Of a stretch of 64,000 bases of DNA, positions 55,113 to 63,397 are shown one piece after another. The position numbers were made by a program, and so were the translations under genes. The stretch spans positions 558,001-622,000 of the forward strand of contig NZ_SBII01000001.1 of NCBI RefSeq assembly GCF_004028155.1, given 5' to 3'. Below the pieces are notes generated by a model. The model was not told the origin of the DNA. It searched no databases and saw only the letters and a list, made by a program, of their open reading frames with translations. Positions within the stretch are counted from its first letter, which is position 1, and each line of letters opens with the position of its first letter. The DNA is from Flavobacterium cerinum (GTDB lineage: Bacteria; Bacteroidota; Bacteroidia; Flavobacteriales; Flavobacteriaceae).

Positions 55113-55924
55113 TGAACATAACCGAAACTGTTAAGCAGTTAATTATAATTAATGTTATTTTTTTTATAGGGAGTTATCTCGTTGGTGGAGCAGCTACAGA
55201 TTATTTAGCACTATATCCAGTTCAAAGTGATCAATTCCATTTTTGGCAGCCTATAACGCATATGTTTATGCATGGCAACTTGATGCATATTTTCTTTAAT
55301 ATGTTTGCATTATTTTCTTTTGGAAGTTTATTGGAACGCATGTGGGGTGGTAAAAAGTTTCTTTTCTTTTATTTTTCTTGCGGATTAGGAGCTGCCGCAT
55401 TACATATGGGGGTGAATTATATTGAGATTCAGAATATATTGCACCAGATTTCATATATGGATTTGTCGAATGATACGATTCACCAAATTTTAAATATTCA
55501 GATAATAGAAGGAAATCATTTTAGTAATCAGCTGTTTGCAAATGGTCTTCAGCCTATTTTAGAAAAATATGGAAAATTAAGTACTTTAGATCAGACTGGA
55601 TTTAATGGTTTGTTTCAGGCAGCAATGCTTAATCAAACTCCTGCTGTTGGAGCATCAGGGGCAATTTATGGTATCATGGTTGCGTTTGCATTCTTGTTCC
55701 CTAATGCGGAATTAATGATGATGTTCATACCAATACCAATAAAAGCAAAATTTTTTGTACCTATAATTGTAGCTATAGATATATATCTTGGTATAACAGG
55801 GAAATCTTTATTTGGAAGTGGAGGAGGAATAGCGCATTTCGCTCATATAGGAGGTGCACTAGTAGGTTTTATAATGATGTGGTACTGGAAAAAAGATCAA
55901 TTTAAAAATAACCGTTGGAACTAA
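55109..55924 (+). CDS. Rhomboid-family intramembrane serine protease (first of two)
   Basis: 271 residues. The ATGA overlap with mutL implies translational coupling; the second ATG at 55112 is also possible. Catalytic Ser 183 (GASGAIYG) and His 246 (AHFAHIGGALVGF) are present, as is the HMFMHGNLMHIFFNM segment at 51-65. An insertion of about 75 residues at 103-178 lies between two membrane helices. It should cleave membrane proteins within the bilayer. Substrate unknown. Confidence 0.9.
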   Translation: MMNITETVKQLIIINVIFFIGSYLVGGAATDYLALYPVQSDQFHFWQPITHMFMHGNLMHIFFNMFALFSFGSLLERMWGGKKFLFFYFSCGLGAAALHMGVNYIEIQNILHQISYMDLSNDTIHQILNIQIIEGNHFSNQLFANGLQPILEKYGKLSTLDQTGFNGLFQAAMLNQTPAVGASGAIYGIMVAFAFLFPNAELMMMFIPIPIKAKFFVPIIVAIDIYLGITGKSLFGSGGGIAHFAHIGGALVGFIMMWYWKKDQFKNNRWN

Positions 55925-55925
55925 T

Positions 55926-56825
55926 ATGGGTATTATTGACGATTTAAAGATGGAATACAAAATAGGAGGGATTACTCAAAAGTTAATCTTTTGGAATGTG
56001 GGTCTTTTTGTAATCCCTATGGTTGTGTTTAGTATTCTTTCTCTGTTTAATATAGAACTTCCTTTTTTACGTTGGGATCTGCAAGGTATTTCAGACTGGC
56101 TTAGCCTTTCTTCAAATCCTTTGGATCTGTCGTGGAAACCATGGTCACTTGTAACTTATGCTTTTCTGCATGCCGGTTTTCTGCATGTATTTTTTAATAT
56201 GATGGTGCTGTATTTTTCGGGTAGGTTATTTTTAACCTATTTTACGCAAAAACAGATGTTTGGGCTTTATGTGCTTGCGGGAATATTTGCTGGATTGATT
56301 TATATTGCCGGATATAGTTTAATACCATTATTAGCCGATAAAGGAGTGACTAAAATGGTTGGTGCTTCGGCTGCTATTATGGCTATTCTTGTTGCAGCGG
56401 CAACGTATGCTCCTTATTCTCAGGTGCGTTTACTGCTTATAGGTTCTGTAAAACTATGGCATATTGCAGTTGTGTTAATTCTCTTAGATTTAATACAAGT
56501 ATCTGCCGAAAATCAGGGTGGACATTTGGCACACCTTGCAGGAGCATTATTTGGGTTTATTTATATTAAAATCTTACAAAGCGGTACTGATCTTAGTAAA
56601 GCTGTATCAGTAATAATTGATTTTTTTGCAGATTTGTTTAAACCTAGAAAGTCAACACCATTTAAAAAGGTACATAGAAACCCAATACAGTCGGTTAAAT
56701 CACAGCCTAAGGTAAAAGATATTACGCAAAAACAAATTGACGATATCCTTGATAAAATAAGCAAATCAGGATATGATAGCCTTACCAAAGACGAGAAGGA
56801 TTTCTTGTTTAAAGTTGGCAAATAA
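55926..56825 (+). CDS. Rhomboid-family protease with C-terminal DUF6576-like segment (second of two)
   Basis: 299 residues, 1 bp after the first rhomboid gene. Catalytic Ser 148 (GASAAIMA) and His 203 (HLAHLAGALFGF) are present, with FLHAGFLHVFFNM at 80-92. The last 30 residues (DDILDKISKSGYDSLTKDEK) match the short C-terminal segment found on many Bacteroidota rhomboids. The two tandem rhomboids differ in size and insertion, so they are not a recent duplication. Confidence 0.9.
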   Translation: MGIIDDLKMEYKIGGITQKLIFWNVGLFVIPMVVFSILSLFNIELPFLRWDLQGISDWLSLSSNPLDLSWKPWSLVTYAFLHAGFLHVFFNMMVLYFSGRLFLTYFTQKQMFGLYVLAGIFAGLIYIAGYSLIPLLADKGVTKMVGASAAIMAILVAAATYAPYSQVRLLLIGSVKLWHIAVVLILLDLIQVSAENQGGHLAHLAGALFGFIYIKILQSGTDLSKAVSVIIDFFADLFKPRKSTPFKKVHRNPIQSVKSQPKVKDITQKQIDDILDKISKSGYDSLTKDEKDFLFKVGK

Positions 56826-56829
56826 TAAG

Positions 56830-56837
56830 TAGCTTTG
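56830..56837 (+). promoter_or_regulatory. -7 box for the endonuclease/phosphatase-family gene
   Basis: TAGCTTTG fits TAnnTTTG, 18 bp before the ATG; a TTG 22 nt upstream is a possible -33. It may give the gene its own start within the mutL run. Confidence 0.4.
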
Positions 56838-56855
56838 AATATATAGCGACAAAAA

Positions 56856-57887
56856 ATGAAAAAACTTTCCGGGTTTAATAAAATGATGTTTGTGCTCAAT
56901 ATAGTTTTAACTGTATTGACATTCATTGCTTATATATTACCTTTTCTGGCACCAAGGCTTTTTCCTTTATTGTCGGTATTTACTTTGATGATGCCATTAA
57001 TGCTGCTGCTTAATGTCATGTTTTTTTTATACTGGCTTTTGCAAACAAAAAGACAGATGCTGTTGTCAGGTTTGGTACTTCTGTTAGGTATAACATTTAT
57101 AAGTAAGTGTTATAAATTCTCATCAACAAATCTGCCTGAGGATAATTCCGATTTTACACTAATGAGTTATAACGTAAGGATGTTCAATCTTTATGACTGG
57201 CTGCCTGAAAGAGATATACCGCAAAAGATAATGCAGTTTGTAAAAGATAATAATGCTGATATTGTTTGTCTGCAGGAATATACTAAAAGAGGAAATGCTT
57301 CCTTTCCGGGATATAAGCACAGTTTTTTATTCGCTAAAGACGGATTGTCAGGTCAGGCTATTTTTTCTAAATATCCTATTCTAGAGAGTGGTTATATCGA
57401 ATTTCCACATTCGGGCAATAATGTCATTTTTGCAGATATTGTAAAGAAAAAAGATACATTACGTGTTTACAGTATGCACATGCAGTCCATAAAAATAAGT
57501 CCGGATATTCATGAAAGGATTGACGAAGAAAAATCTAAAGTTATTTTTAGAAGGTTAAGCGAAGCATTCAAAAAACAGCAGCAGCAGGCTGAATTATTTG
57601 AGAAACACAAGAGCGAGTGCTCACATCCTATGATTATTTGCGGAGATTTGAATAATAGTGCCTTTTCTTATGTTTACAGAAGCATAAAAGGTAATATGAA
57701 AGATGCATTTGAAGAAGCTGGAAAAGGCTTTGGAAAATCGTATAATTACAAATACTATCCTGCCAGGATTGATTATGTCTTTGCAGATAAAAGTTTAGAA
57801 GTAAAGGAATACAATACGTTTAGTAAATTTACCTATTCTGACCACTTTCCAATAATGACGCGCCTGGCGTTTCACAAAGACGAATAA
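56856..57887 (+). CDS. Endonuclease/exonuclease/phosphatase family membrane protein
   Basis: 343 residues. Two to three membrane helices in the first 80 residues are followed by an EEP-fold domain. Its motifs are MSYNVRMFN, IVCLQEYTK, GQAIFSKYPI, ICGDLNNSAFSYVYR, RIDYVFADK and SDHFPIMTRL, a complete metal-dependent phosphoesterase site. Substrate unknown (nucleic acid, lipid or inositol phosphate are all possible in this fold). Its stop is directly beside the stop of the WbqC-like gene on the other strand. Confidence 0.88.
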   Translation: MKKLSGFNKMMFVLNIVLTVLTFIAYILPFLAPRLFPLLSVFTLMMPLMLLLNVMFFLYWLLQTKRQMLLSGLVLLLGITFISKCYKFSSTNLPEDNSDFTLMSYNVRMFNLYDWLPERDIPQKIMQFVKDNNADIVCLQEYTKRGNASFPGYKHSFLFAKDGLSGQAIFSKYPILESGYIEFPHSGNNVIFADIVKKKDTLRVYSMHMQSIKISPDIHERIDEEKSKVIFRRLSEAFKKQQQQAELFEKHKSECSHPMIICGDLNNSAFSYVYRSIKGNMKDAFEEAGKGFGKSYNYKYYPARIDYVFADKSLEVKEYNTFSKFTYSDHFPIMTRLAFHKDE

Positions 57888-58499
57888 TTATAATTTCTGA
57901 TTTTTAAGATATTCTACAGCATAGCGGCCTTCATTGAATAAAAGATCCAGGATACACAGATTATTTATAAAGCCATGTTTTTCTTCAAAAACCTGTGTAT
58001 AAGGCTCAAAATTAGACGTGTCTTTTTTTCCATTTACTAAATAGCGGTAATCGTTAAAAGATACAGCTTCATGAAAATACTCAGATGTTTTTTCATATTT
58101 AAAATCAATTCCAAGACAGTTGGTAACAATCTCCATAGCCTGAAAGTTCAGGTCCATCATGAAATCATGTTTTTTCTCAAATAGAGGCTTTATGTCGTCT
58201 TCAAAATACTCAAAGAAGGGTGAAGTCCTGTAAGCAGCTTCAAGTGATTTAAAATGCTGTTTCTGCCAGTCAAAGGCATGTTCTATTTTAGTATCCTTAA
58301 ATTTTTGATGTGGATTTGCACTGTGCTTAACAGGGATGTTAAGTAACTGTTGCCCATTAGGGCTGTAAATATACATCCTGTTACGATTCGTTTGTTTCTG
58401 AAAATTGTCTTCAATTTCAAAAGTAACACTATCCGCTTTTACCATTGCCACAAAATGACTGATGGAAGGGAAATAAGTAGGATGTAATAAAATATTCAT
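57888..58499 (-). CDS. WbqC-like family protein
   Basis: 203 residues. The family pattern is ILLHPTYFPSISHFVAM near the N-terminus, RMYIYSPNGQQLLNIPVKH, and YRTSPFFEYFEDDIKPLF. WbqC-type proteins are found with surface polysaccharide genes elsewhere, and their reaction is unclear. Here it is last in the minus-strand run from parA, as in other Flavobacteriaceae. A palindromic repeat fills the 71-bp gap to lepB. Confidence 0.85.
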   Translation of the reverse strand: MNILLHPTYFPSISHFVAMVKADSVTFEIEDNFQKQTNRNRMYIYSPNGQQLLNIPVKHSANPHQKFKDTKIEHAFDWQKQHFKSLEAAYRTSPFFEYFEDDIKPLFEKKHDFMMDLNFQAMEIVTNCLGIDFKYEKTSEYFHEAVSFNDYRYLVNGKKDTSNFEPYTQVFEEKHGFINNLCILDLLFNEGRYAVEYLKNQKL

Positions 58500-58502
58500 T
58501 GG

Positions 58503-58573
58503 TAATTTGTGTATTTGTTAATTTGAGAATTTGGAAACGATGATAATCTCCAAATTCTCAAATCTTCAAATTA
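58503..58573. repeat. Octamer-phased ATTTG/CAAAT palindromic element
   Basis: Four ATTTG units exactly 8 bp apart (starting 58505, 58513, 58521, 58529) face three CAAAT units 8 bp apart (starting 58551, 58559, 58567). Within them 58521-58535 pairs perfectly with 58549-58563 (15 bp, 13-nt loop). It fills the lepB-wbqC gap and runs into the lepB stop codon. It resembles intergenic repeat elements rather than a simple terminator. Confidence 0.75.
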
Positions 58574-60280
58574 TGCTTTTGCTTTTGCTTTCTTCTTTTT
58601 TCTGAAATAATCAAAAATAAACCACGCTGCTAATGCGCCAAGGAAGTATTTAAAATAGGATACAGGTTGGTTGTCACCACCTACAGTAGTGAATAATCTT
58701 TCCCAGCGTATTTTTTTCGAGATATTGCTCCAAGGCTCATTCTGGTCAAGGCTAAGCCATATAAATACCGGTTTACCTACAACATGATCTTCAGGAACAA
58801 ACCCCCAGTAGCGGCTGTCTTCAGACCTGTGGCGGTTATCACCCATCATCCAGAAATAGTCTTGTTTAAAAGTATAAGAGTTAGCTACCTGTCCGTTAAT
58901 ACGAATTTCGTCGCCATTAACCTTAAGGTCGTTTTTCTCATACTCTCCAATGGCTTTTTTATAGTAAGCAATGTTTTCGCTATTAAGCGGAATTGTTTGG
59001 CCTTTTTGAGGGATTAAAATAGGCCCCATGTTGTCACTATTCCAGTTTTTAGTGCCTGTGGAATTACCAAAAACAACTTCCGGTTTTCTTTCAATATATC
59101 TTACAACCGAATCAATTCCAGTTGCTTTTCTAATATTTTCAGCGCCTTTTAACGTTAAGTTAGCTTCAAGTATATTAGTAAGAACTTCCTGAGCACCAAT
59201 TCCTATTTTTTGAGCAAGTACCGGTGGTATACCTTTTTCAGATGTCGTTACTGTTACGGTACCATCAGGGTTTTGAACTAAGCTTCTTAAGTATGGTCTT
59301 AAATAATTAAGCTGTTCATTACTTGTTAGATTTTGTAGTGTAAACGTTCTGTAAAATTCTGTAGATCCGTTGTCGAGTAATAATTGACTTGAAATTCCAG
59401 CTTTAGAGTAAATCTTGTGGTTGTATTGTAATTTGGCTCTGCCCGACAATATAAGCTCTTTACCATTTATGTATACAACACCTTCTTTTAATTCAAATGT
59501 ATCTCCTGGTGTACCTACGCAGCGTTTTACATAGTTTGATTTTTTGTCAATAGGTTTTCTTAAGCCTACCGCAGAGCGGTCAAAGAATTTTGTAACGGTA
59601 TCGGCCGGCCAGTTAAATACCACGATGTCATTTTTCTCTACTTTTTCAAAGCCGGGGAATCTAAAGTAAGGTAATTGAGGCCAGTTAGAATATGATTTTT
59701 TGTTGATTACTGGAATAGTATCATGTACCATTGGCGCAGCAACAGTGGTCATTGGAACACGTGCGCCATAGTTATACTTGCTTACAAAAAGGAAATCGCC
59801 AACCAATAATGTTTTTTCTAACGAAGAAGTAGGTATGGTAAATGGCTGTAATATATAAGTATGTACAACAGTAGCTACAACAATTGCAAAAAGTAATGAA
59901 CTTAATGTATCACCTGATTTACTGCTTGCATGAAGGCTTCTGTCATGTATGTATTTAACATCTTCGGCATAGTTAATATAGTAAATATATAACCCTAGGG
60001 TTACTACACCTAAAATAGTATCCATAGTAGAGTTCTTGCCAAAACTTCTTAGCGTTTCTACCCATACTACAGGGAACATAATAAGGTTTACTATAGGAAT
60101 AAATAAAAGGATAACCCACCAGCGAGGTCTGTTAATAATCCTCATAAGTACTACCGCATTATAAACGGGTACTGCTGCTTCCCATGATTTTCTACCCGCT
60201 TTTTGATAAAGTTTCCAAGTACCAAGATAGTGTACTACCTGAACTGCCAGAAAAAATATAAACCATTGTAATAGTGTCAT
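58571..60280 (-). CDS. lepB: Signal peptidase I with long insertion
   Basis: 569 residues, much longer than E. coli LepB (324). Two to three N-terminal membrane helices (about 1-105) precede a further one at 124-145. The catalytic Ser is at 153 (PTSSLEKTLLVGDF) and the catalytic Lys at 252 (NYVKRCVGTPGD). The third box GDNRHRSEDSRYWG starts at 480. About 200 residues (275-470) are inserted between the Lys region and the GDNR box. A C-terminal membrane helix is followed by a Lys-rich tail. It cleaves Sec signal peptides. Confidence 0.93.
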   Translation of the reverse strand: MTLLQWFIFFLAVQVVHYLGTWKLYQKAGRKSWEAAVPVYNAVVLMRIINRPRWWVILLFIPIVNLIMFPVVWVETLRSFGKNSTMDTILGVVTLGLYIYYINYAEDVKYIHDRSLHASSKSGDTLSSLLFAIVVATVVHTYILQPFTIPTSSLEKTLLVGDFLFVSKYNYGARVPMTTVAAPMVHDTIPVINKKSYSNWPQLPYFRFPGFEKVEKNDIVVFNWPADTVTKFFDRSAVGLRKPIDKKSNYVKRCVGTPGDTFELKEGVVYINGKELILSGRAKLQYNHKIYSKAGISSQLLLDNGSTEFYRTFTLQNLTSNEQLNYLRPYLRSLVQNPDGTVTVTTSEKGIPPVLAQKIGIGAQEVLTNILEANLTLKGAENIRKATGIDSVVRYIERKPEVVFGNSTGTKNWNSDNMGPILIPQKGQTIPLNSENIAYYKKAIGEYEKNDLKVNGDEIRINGQVANSYTFKQDYFWMMGDNRHRSEDSRYWGFVPEDHVVGKPVFIWLSLDQNEPWSNISKKIRWERLFTTVGGDNQPVSYFKYFLGALAAWFIFDYFRKKKKAKAKA

Positions 60281-60326
60281 CTTCTATAAATTTTATATAT
60301 ATGTATCACTTTCGTGAAATATGTTA

Positions 60327-61025
60327 CTATAAACCTAAAACATCTTTCATACCAAACACACCTTTTTTACCTATAATCCACTCTGCAGCTACTACAGCGC
60401 CAAGAGCAAAACCTTCGCGATTATGTGCAGTATGTTTTATTTCTATTGTATCAACAGCAGAAGTGTAAAAAACGCTGTGCGTTCCAGGTACGCCTTCTTC
60501 TCGTTTAGCATCGATAAAGATCTCGTCTTCTTTTGGATTTTCAATAGCCCAACTCGAATAGTCAGAGTTTTTAATGATATCATTCGCTAAGCTTATGGCA
60601 GTCCCGCTTGGCGCATCCAGTTTTTGTAAATGATGTATCTCTTCCATGGATATTTTATACTGTCCAAGGTTTGACATCATTTTTGCTAAATGGGCATTAA
60701 GTTCAAAAAAGATGTTTACTCCGAGACTAAAGTTTGAGCCATAGATAAATGCCCCTTTTTTTTCTTCACATAGCTTGACCATTTTAGGATAATCTTCAAG
60801 CCAGCCGGTTGTACCGGATATTACCGGAATGTCGTTCTCCATACAGGTAGAGATATTACTTACAGCAGCATCGGGAACACTAAAATCGATAGCAACATCA
60901 GCAAGTTCCAGACCTTTAAAAGTATCAACATCCGTTTTTCTTAATACAACTTCATGGCCTCTTTCTAAAGCAATTCGTTCAATTACTTTACCCATTCTGC
61001 CATAACCTAATAATGCTATTTTCAT
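60327..61025 (-). CDS. dapB: 4-hydroxy-tetrahydrodipicolinate reductase
   Basis: 232 residues, the short form usual in Bacteroidota. N-terminal dinucleotide-binding GYGRMGK, then ISGTTGWLED, and the substrate motif EIHHLQKLDAPSGTA. It makes tetrahydrodipicolinate for lysine and diaminopimelate. It is 3 bp after the DUF5683 gene and 46 bp before lepB in the parA-lepB run. Confidence 0.95.
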   Translation of the reverse strand: MKIALLGYGRMGKVIERIALERGHEVVLRKTDVDTFKGLELADVAIDFSVPDAAVSNISTCMENDIPVISGTTGWLEDYPKMVKLCEEKKGAFIYGSNFSLGVNIFFELNAHLAKMMSNLGQYKISMEEIHHLQKLDAPSGTAISLANDIIKNSDYSSWAIENPKEDEIFIDAKREEGVPGTHSVFYTSAVDTIEIKHTAHNREGFALGAVVAAEWIIGKKGVFGMKDVLGL

Positions 61026-61028
61026 ATT

Positions 61029-61595
61029 CTAAAATTGGTAGCTAAGGCTTAGTACCATATTGTGTTTATTATCAATTTCGTTTTGCTGCAGTTTAGGTCG
61101 TAAAGATAAATTTTCATTCACGTTAAATTGCATAAGGTGTGCATTTACGTTTGCTTCAACAATATTAAGGATGTATAACCCTATCGTGATAAGCATAGAA
61201 AGATCACGGTTTTTTTGATGGAATTTTTGAGCCCTGATCAAGCGGTCTTCATCAAGGTTGGCCAGTTCTCCAGGAGGAGTTCGTCCCGCTAGCTTATCCT
61301 TATAAGCATCTCTGTACTCGTGATATTTCTTGTTATTCCACGTATAATAATAAATACTTGCGCCCATACCGGCGTATACGATAGGTACTTTCCAGTATTT
61401 TTTATTGTAGATCTGCCCAAGGCCGGGTAAAATAGCCGAATAATAAGCAGCCTTTGAGGGAGCAAGCGGATCTATTGTATACGGTTTTAAAAATGTTGAA
61501 TCCTTAACGACTTCAAAATTTAACTTCTCATCGTCCTGTGAAAAACAGTTGAATGAAAAACAGCATAACATAGATATGAGAAATAACTTTTTCAC
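61029..61595 (-). CDS. DUF5683 family membrane protein
   Basis: 188 residues with a signal peptide (LFLISMLCCFSFNCFSQ). The family signature AAYYSAILPGLGQIYNKKYWKVPIVYAG is visible in two parts, with about two membrane helices after it. Function unknown, though it is widespread in Bacteroidota at this place between parB and dapB. Its first base overlaps the parB stop, and it is 3 bp before dapB. Confidence 0.85.
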   Translation of the reverse strand: MKKLFLISMLCCFSFNCFSQDDEKLNFEVVKDSTFLKPYTIDPLAPSKAAYYSAILPGLGQIYNKKYWKVPIVYAGMGASIYYYTWNNKKYHEYRDAYKDKLAGRTPPGELANLDEDRLIRAQKFHQKNRDLSMLITIGLYILNIVEANVNAHLMQFNVNENLSLRPKLQQNEIDNKHNMVLSLSYQF

Positions 61596-62494
61596 TAGCT
61601 ATTTATAAGTTTAATAATCCTATTGAAGTCTTCTTCAGAATGAAAAGGGATCGTGATCTTGCCTTTACCCTTGCCGTCTACCTTTACATCTACTTTAGCA
61701 CCAAAAAAGCTCGTAAATGCTTTCTTTTGTGTGTCTTCTACTTCAAAAGTACTCGTTTTAGACGCTTTTTCTGAAGAAGGTTTAAGGCTTTCCTGATAAT
61801 TTTTTACTAATGCTTCAGTTTCTCTAACGGATAGGTTGCGGCTTACTATTTTTTGATAAATATCTGCCTGAGCATCATGGTCTTCAATGTTTATAATTGC
61901 ACGACCGTGACCCATTGTTATAAAACCATCACGGATACCGGTCTGGATTATTGGGTCAAGCTTAAGCAAACGAAGGTAATTTGCTATTGTAGAACGTTTT
62001 TTACCCACACGGTCACTCATTTGTTCCTGAGTAAGCTGTATTTCGTCTATAAGCCTTTGGTAAGACAAAGCTATTTCTATAGGATCAAGATCATGGCGCT
62101 GTATGTTTTCTACAAGAGCCATTACTAACGATTCATTGTCGTTTGCAATACGGATGTAAGCAGGCACACTGTCCAGTCCTGCTAATTTAGAGGCACGAAG
62201 ACGTCTTTCCCCCGATATAAGCTGGTATTTGTTGTAGTCCAGCTTACGCACTGTTATAGGCTGTATAACGCCTAATTCTTTAATAGATGTACTTAACTCA
62301 CGAAGTGATTCTTCGTTAAAGTTTGTTCTGGGCTGAAAAGGGTTTATTTCTATTGCATCAATTTCAAGCTCAATAATATTGCCCACAACTTTATCTGCAT
62401 TTTTATCCTCAACCGATTTAATATCGTTTTCAGGATCTTTTAACAATGCTGATAAACCTCTGCCCAGTGCTTGTTTTTTTATTGCTTTTGTCAT
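61595..62494 (-). CDS. parB: Chromosome-partitioning protein ParB
   Basis: 299 residues. The N-terminal ParB domain has PFQPRTNF and the CTPase motif GERRLRASKLAG. The central HTH (LTQEQMSDRVGKKRSTIANYLRLL) binds parS, and a C-terminal dimer domain follows. It partners with ParA, 4 bp upstream. I saw no parS site in the window. Confidence 0.95.
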   Translation of the reverse strand: MTKAIKKQALGRGLSALLKDPENDIKSVEDKNADKVVGNIIELEIDAIEINPFQPRTNFNEESLRELSTSIKELGVIQPITVRKLDYNKYQLISGERRLRASKLAGLDSVPAYIRIANDNESLVMALVENIQRHDLDPIEIALSYQRLIDEIQLTQEQMSDRVGKKRSTIANYLRLLKLDPIIQTGIRDGFITMGHGRAIINIEDHDAQADIYQKIVSRNLSVRETEALVKNYQESLKPSSEKASKTSTFEVEDTQKKAFTSFFGAKVDVKVDGKGKGKITIPFHSEEDFNRIIKLINS

Positions 62495-62498
62495 AAAC

Positions 62499-63266
62499 CT
62501 ATTTGCTGTTTTTCTTTATGATTTCTTCTGCAAGGTGTAGGTAATTTATGGCACCTTTACTTGTAGCATCATAGTTAATAATACTCTCACCAAAACTCGG
62601 TGCTTCACTCAATTTCACATTACGCTGTATAACAGTGTCAAACACCATATCGTGAAAATGTTTCTGTACTTCTTCTACTACCTGGTTAGAAAGGCGTAGG
62701 CGTGAATCATACATGGTAAGAAGCAGTCCTTCAATATCTAAGTCAGGATTATGTATTTTTTGTACGCTTTTTATAGTGTTCAATAGTTTACCAAGTCCTT
62801 CAAGTGCAAAATATTCGCATTGGATTGGAATTACTACAGAATCGGCTGCAGTTAGTGCATTAAGCGTAAGAAGACCTAAGGAAGGAGCGCAGTCGATCAG
62901 AATATAATCGTATTTATCCTTAACGCTTTCCAGAGCCTGCTTTAGCATGTACTCCCTGTTTTCTTTATCTACAAGTTCTATTTCTATCGCTACAAGGTCT
63001 ATGTGTGCGGGTATTACCCAAACATTTGGTGCAGAGCATGTTATAATTGCTTCTTCCGGAGTATTACTATGTTCCAGGATTTGATAAGTACCTATTTCTA
63101 TTGTTTCTACATCAATGCCCAAACCAGAGCTTGCATTAGCTTGAGGGTCAGCATCTATCAATAATACCTTTTTTTCAAGTACTCCAAGCGATGCCGCAAG
63201 GTTTACCGAAGTTGTTGTTTTTCCTACGCCGCCTTTTTGGTTGGCAATGGCAATGATCTTCCCCAT
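62499..63266 (-). CDS. parA: Chromosome-partitioning ATPase ParA (Soj)
   Basis: 255 residues. The deviant Walker A KGGVGKTTTSVNLA at 11-24, VLLIDADPQANASSGLG (A' motif) and DYILIDCAPSLGLLTL (Walker B) are all intact. It moves the ParB-bound origin region. It is first gene of a minus-strand run parA-parB-DUF5683-dapB-lepB-wbqC-like. Chromosomal parAB genes often lie near the origin, but no DnaA-box cluster is seen here. Confidence 0.96.
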   Translation of the reverse strand: MGKIIAIANQKGGVGKTTTSVNLAASLGVLEKKVLLIDADPQANASSGLGIDVETIEIGTYQILEHSNTPEEAIITCSAPNVWVIPAHIDLVAIEIELVDKENREYMLKQALESVKDKYDYILIDCAPSLGLLTLNALTAADSVVIPIQCEYFALEGLGKLLNTIKSVQKIHNPDLDIEGLLLTMYDSRLRLSNQVVEEVQKHFHDMVFDTVIQRNVKLSEAPSFGESIINYDATSKGAINYLHLAEEIIKKNSK

Positions 63267-63344
63267 TTATATTTTATAAATTTTGAACCGTAAAAATACA
63301 ATTATTTATGGTTCCTGAAAACGGAATTTGTTAACAATAGACAA

Positions 63345-63374
63345 ATAAAAAAGTCCCGCTGGATGGCGGGACTT
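63345..63374 (-). terminator. Terminator of the T9SS-exported protein gene
   Basis: AAGTCCCGC at 63351-63359 pairs with GCGGGACTT at 63366-63374; on the minus strand a T-rich tract follows (63345-63350). It separates this gene from parA. Confidence 0.85.
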
Positions 63375-63397
63375 AAATAGATGTTTTAGCTATGTAT

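Noticed and set aside
61595..63266. parS or replication origin near parAB
   Set aside because: No TGTTTCACGTGAAACA-like palindrome or cluster of DnaA boxes was seen by eye in or around the genes.
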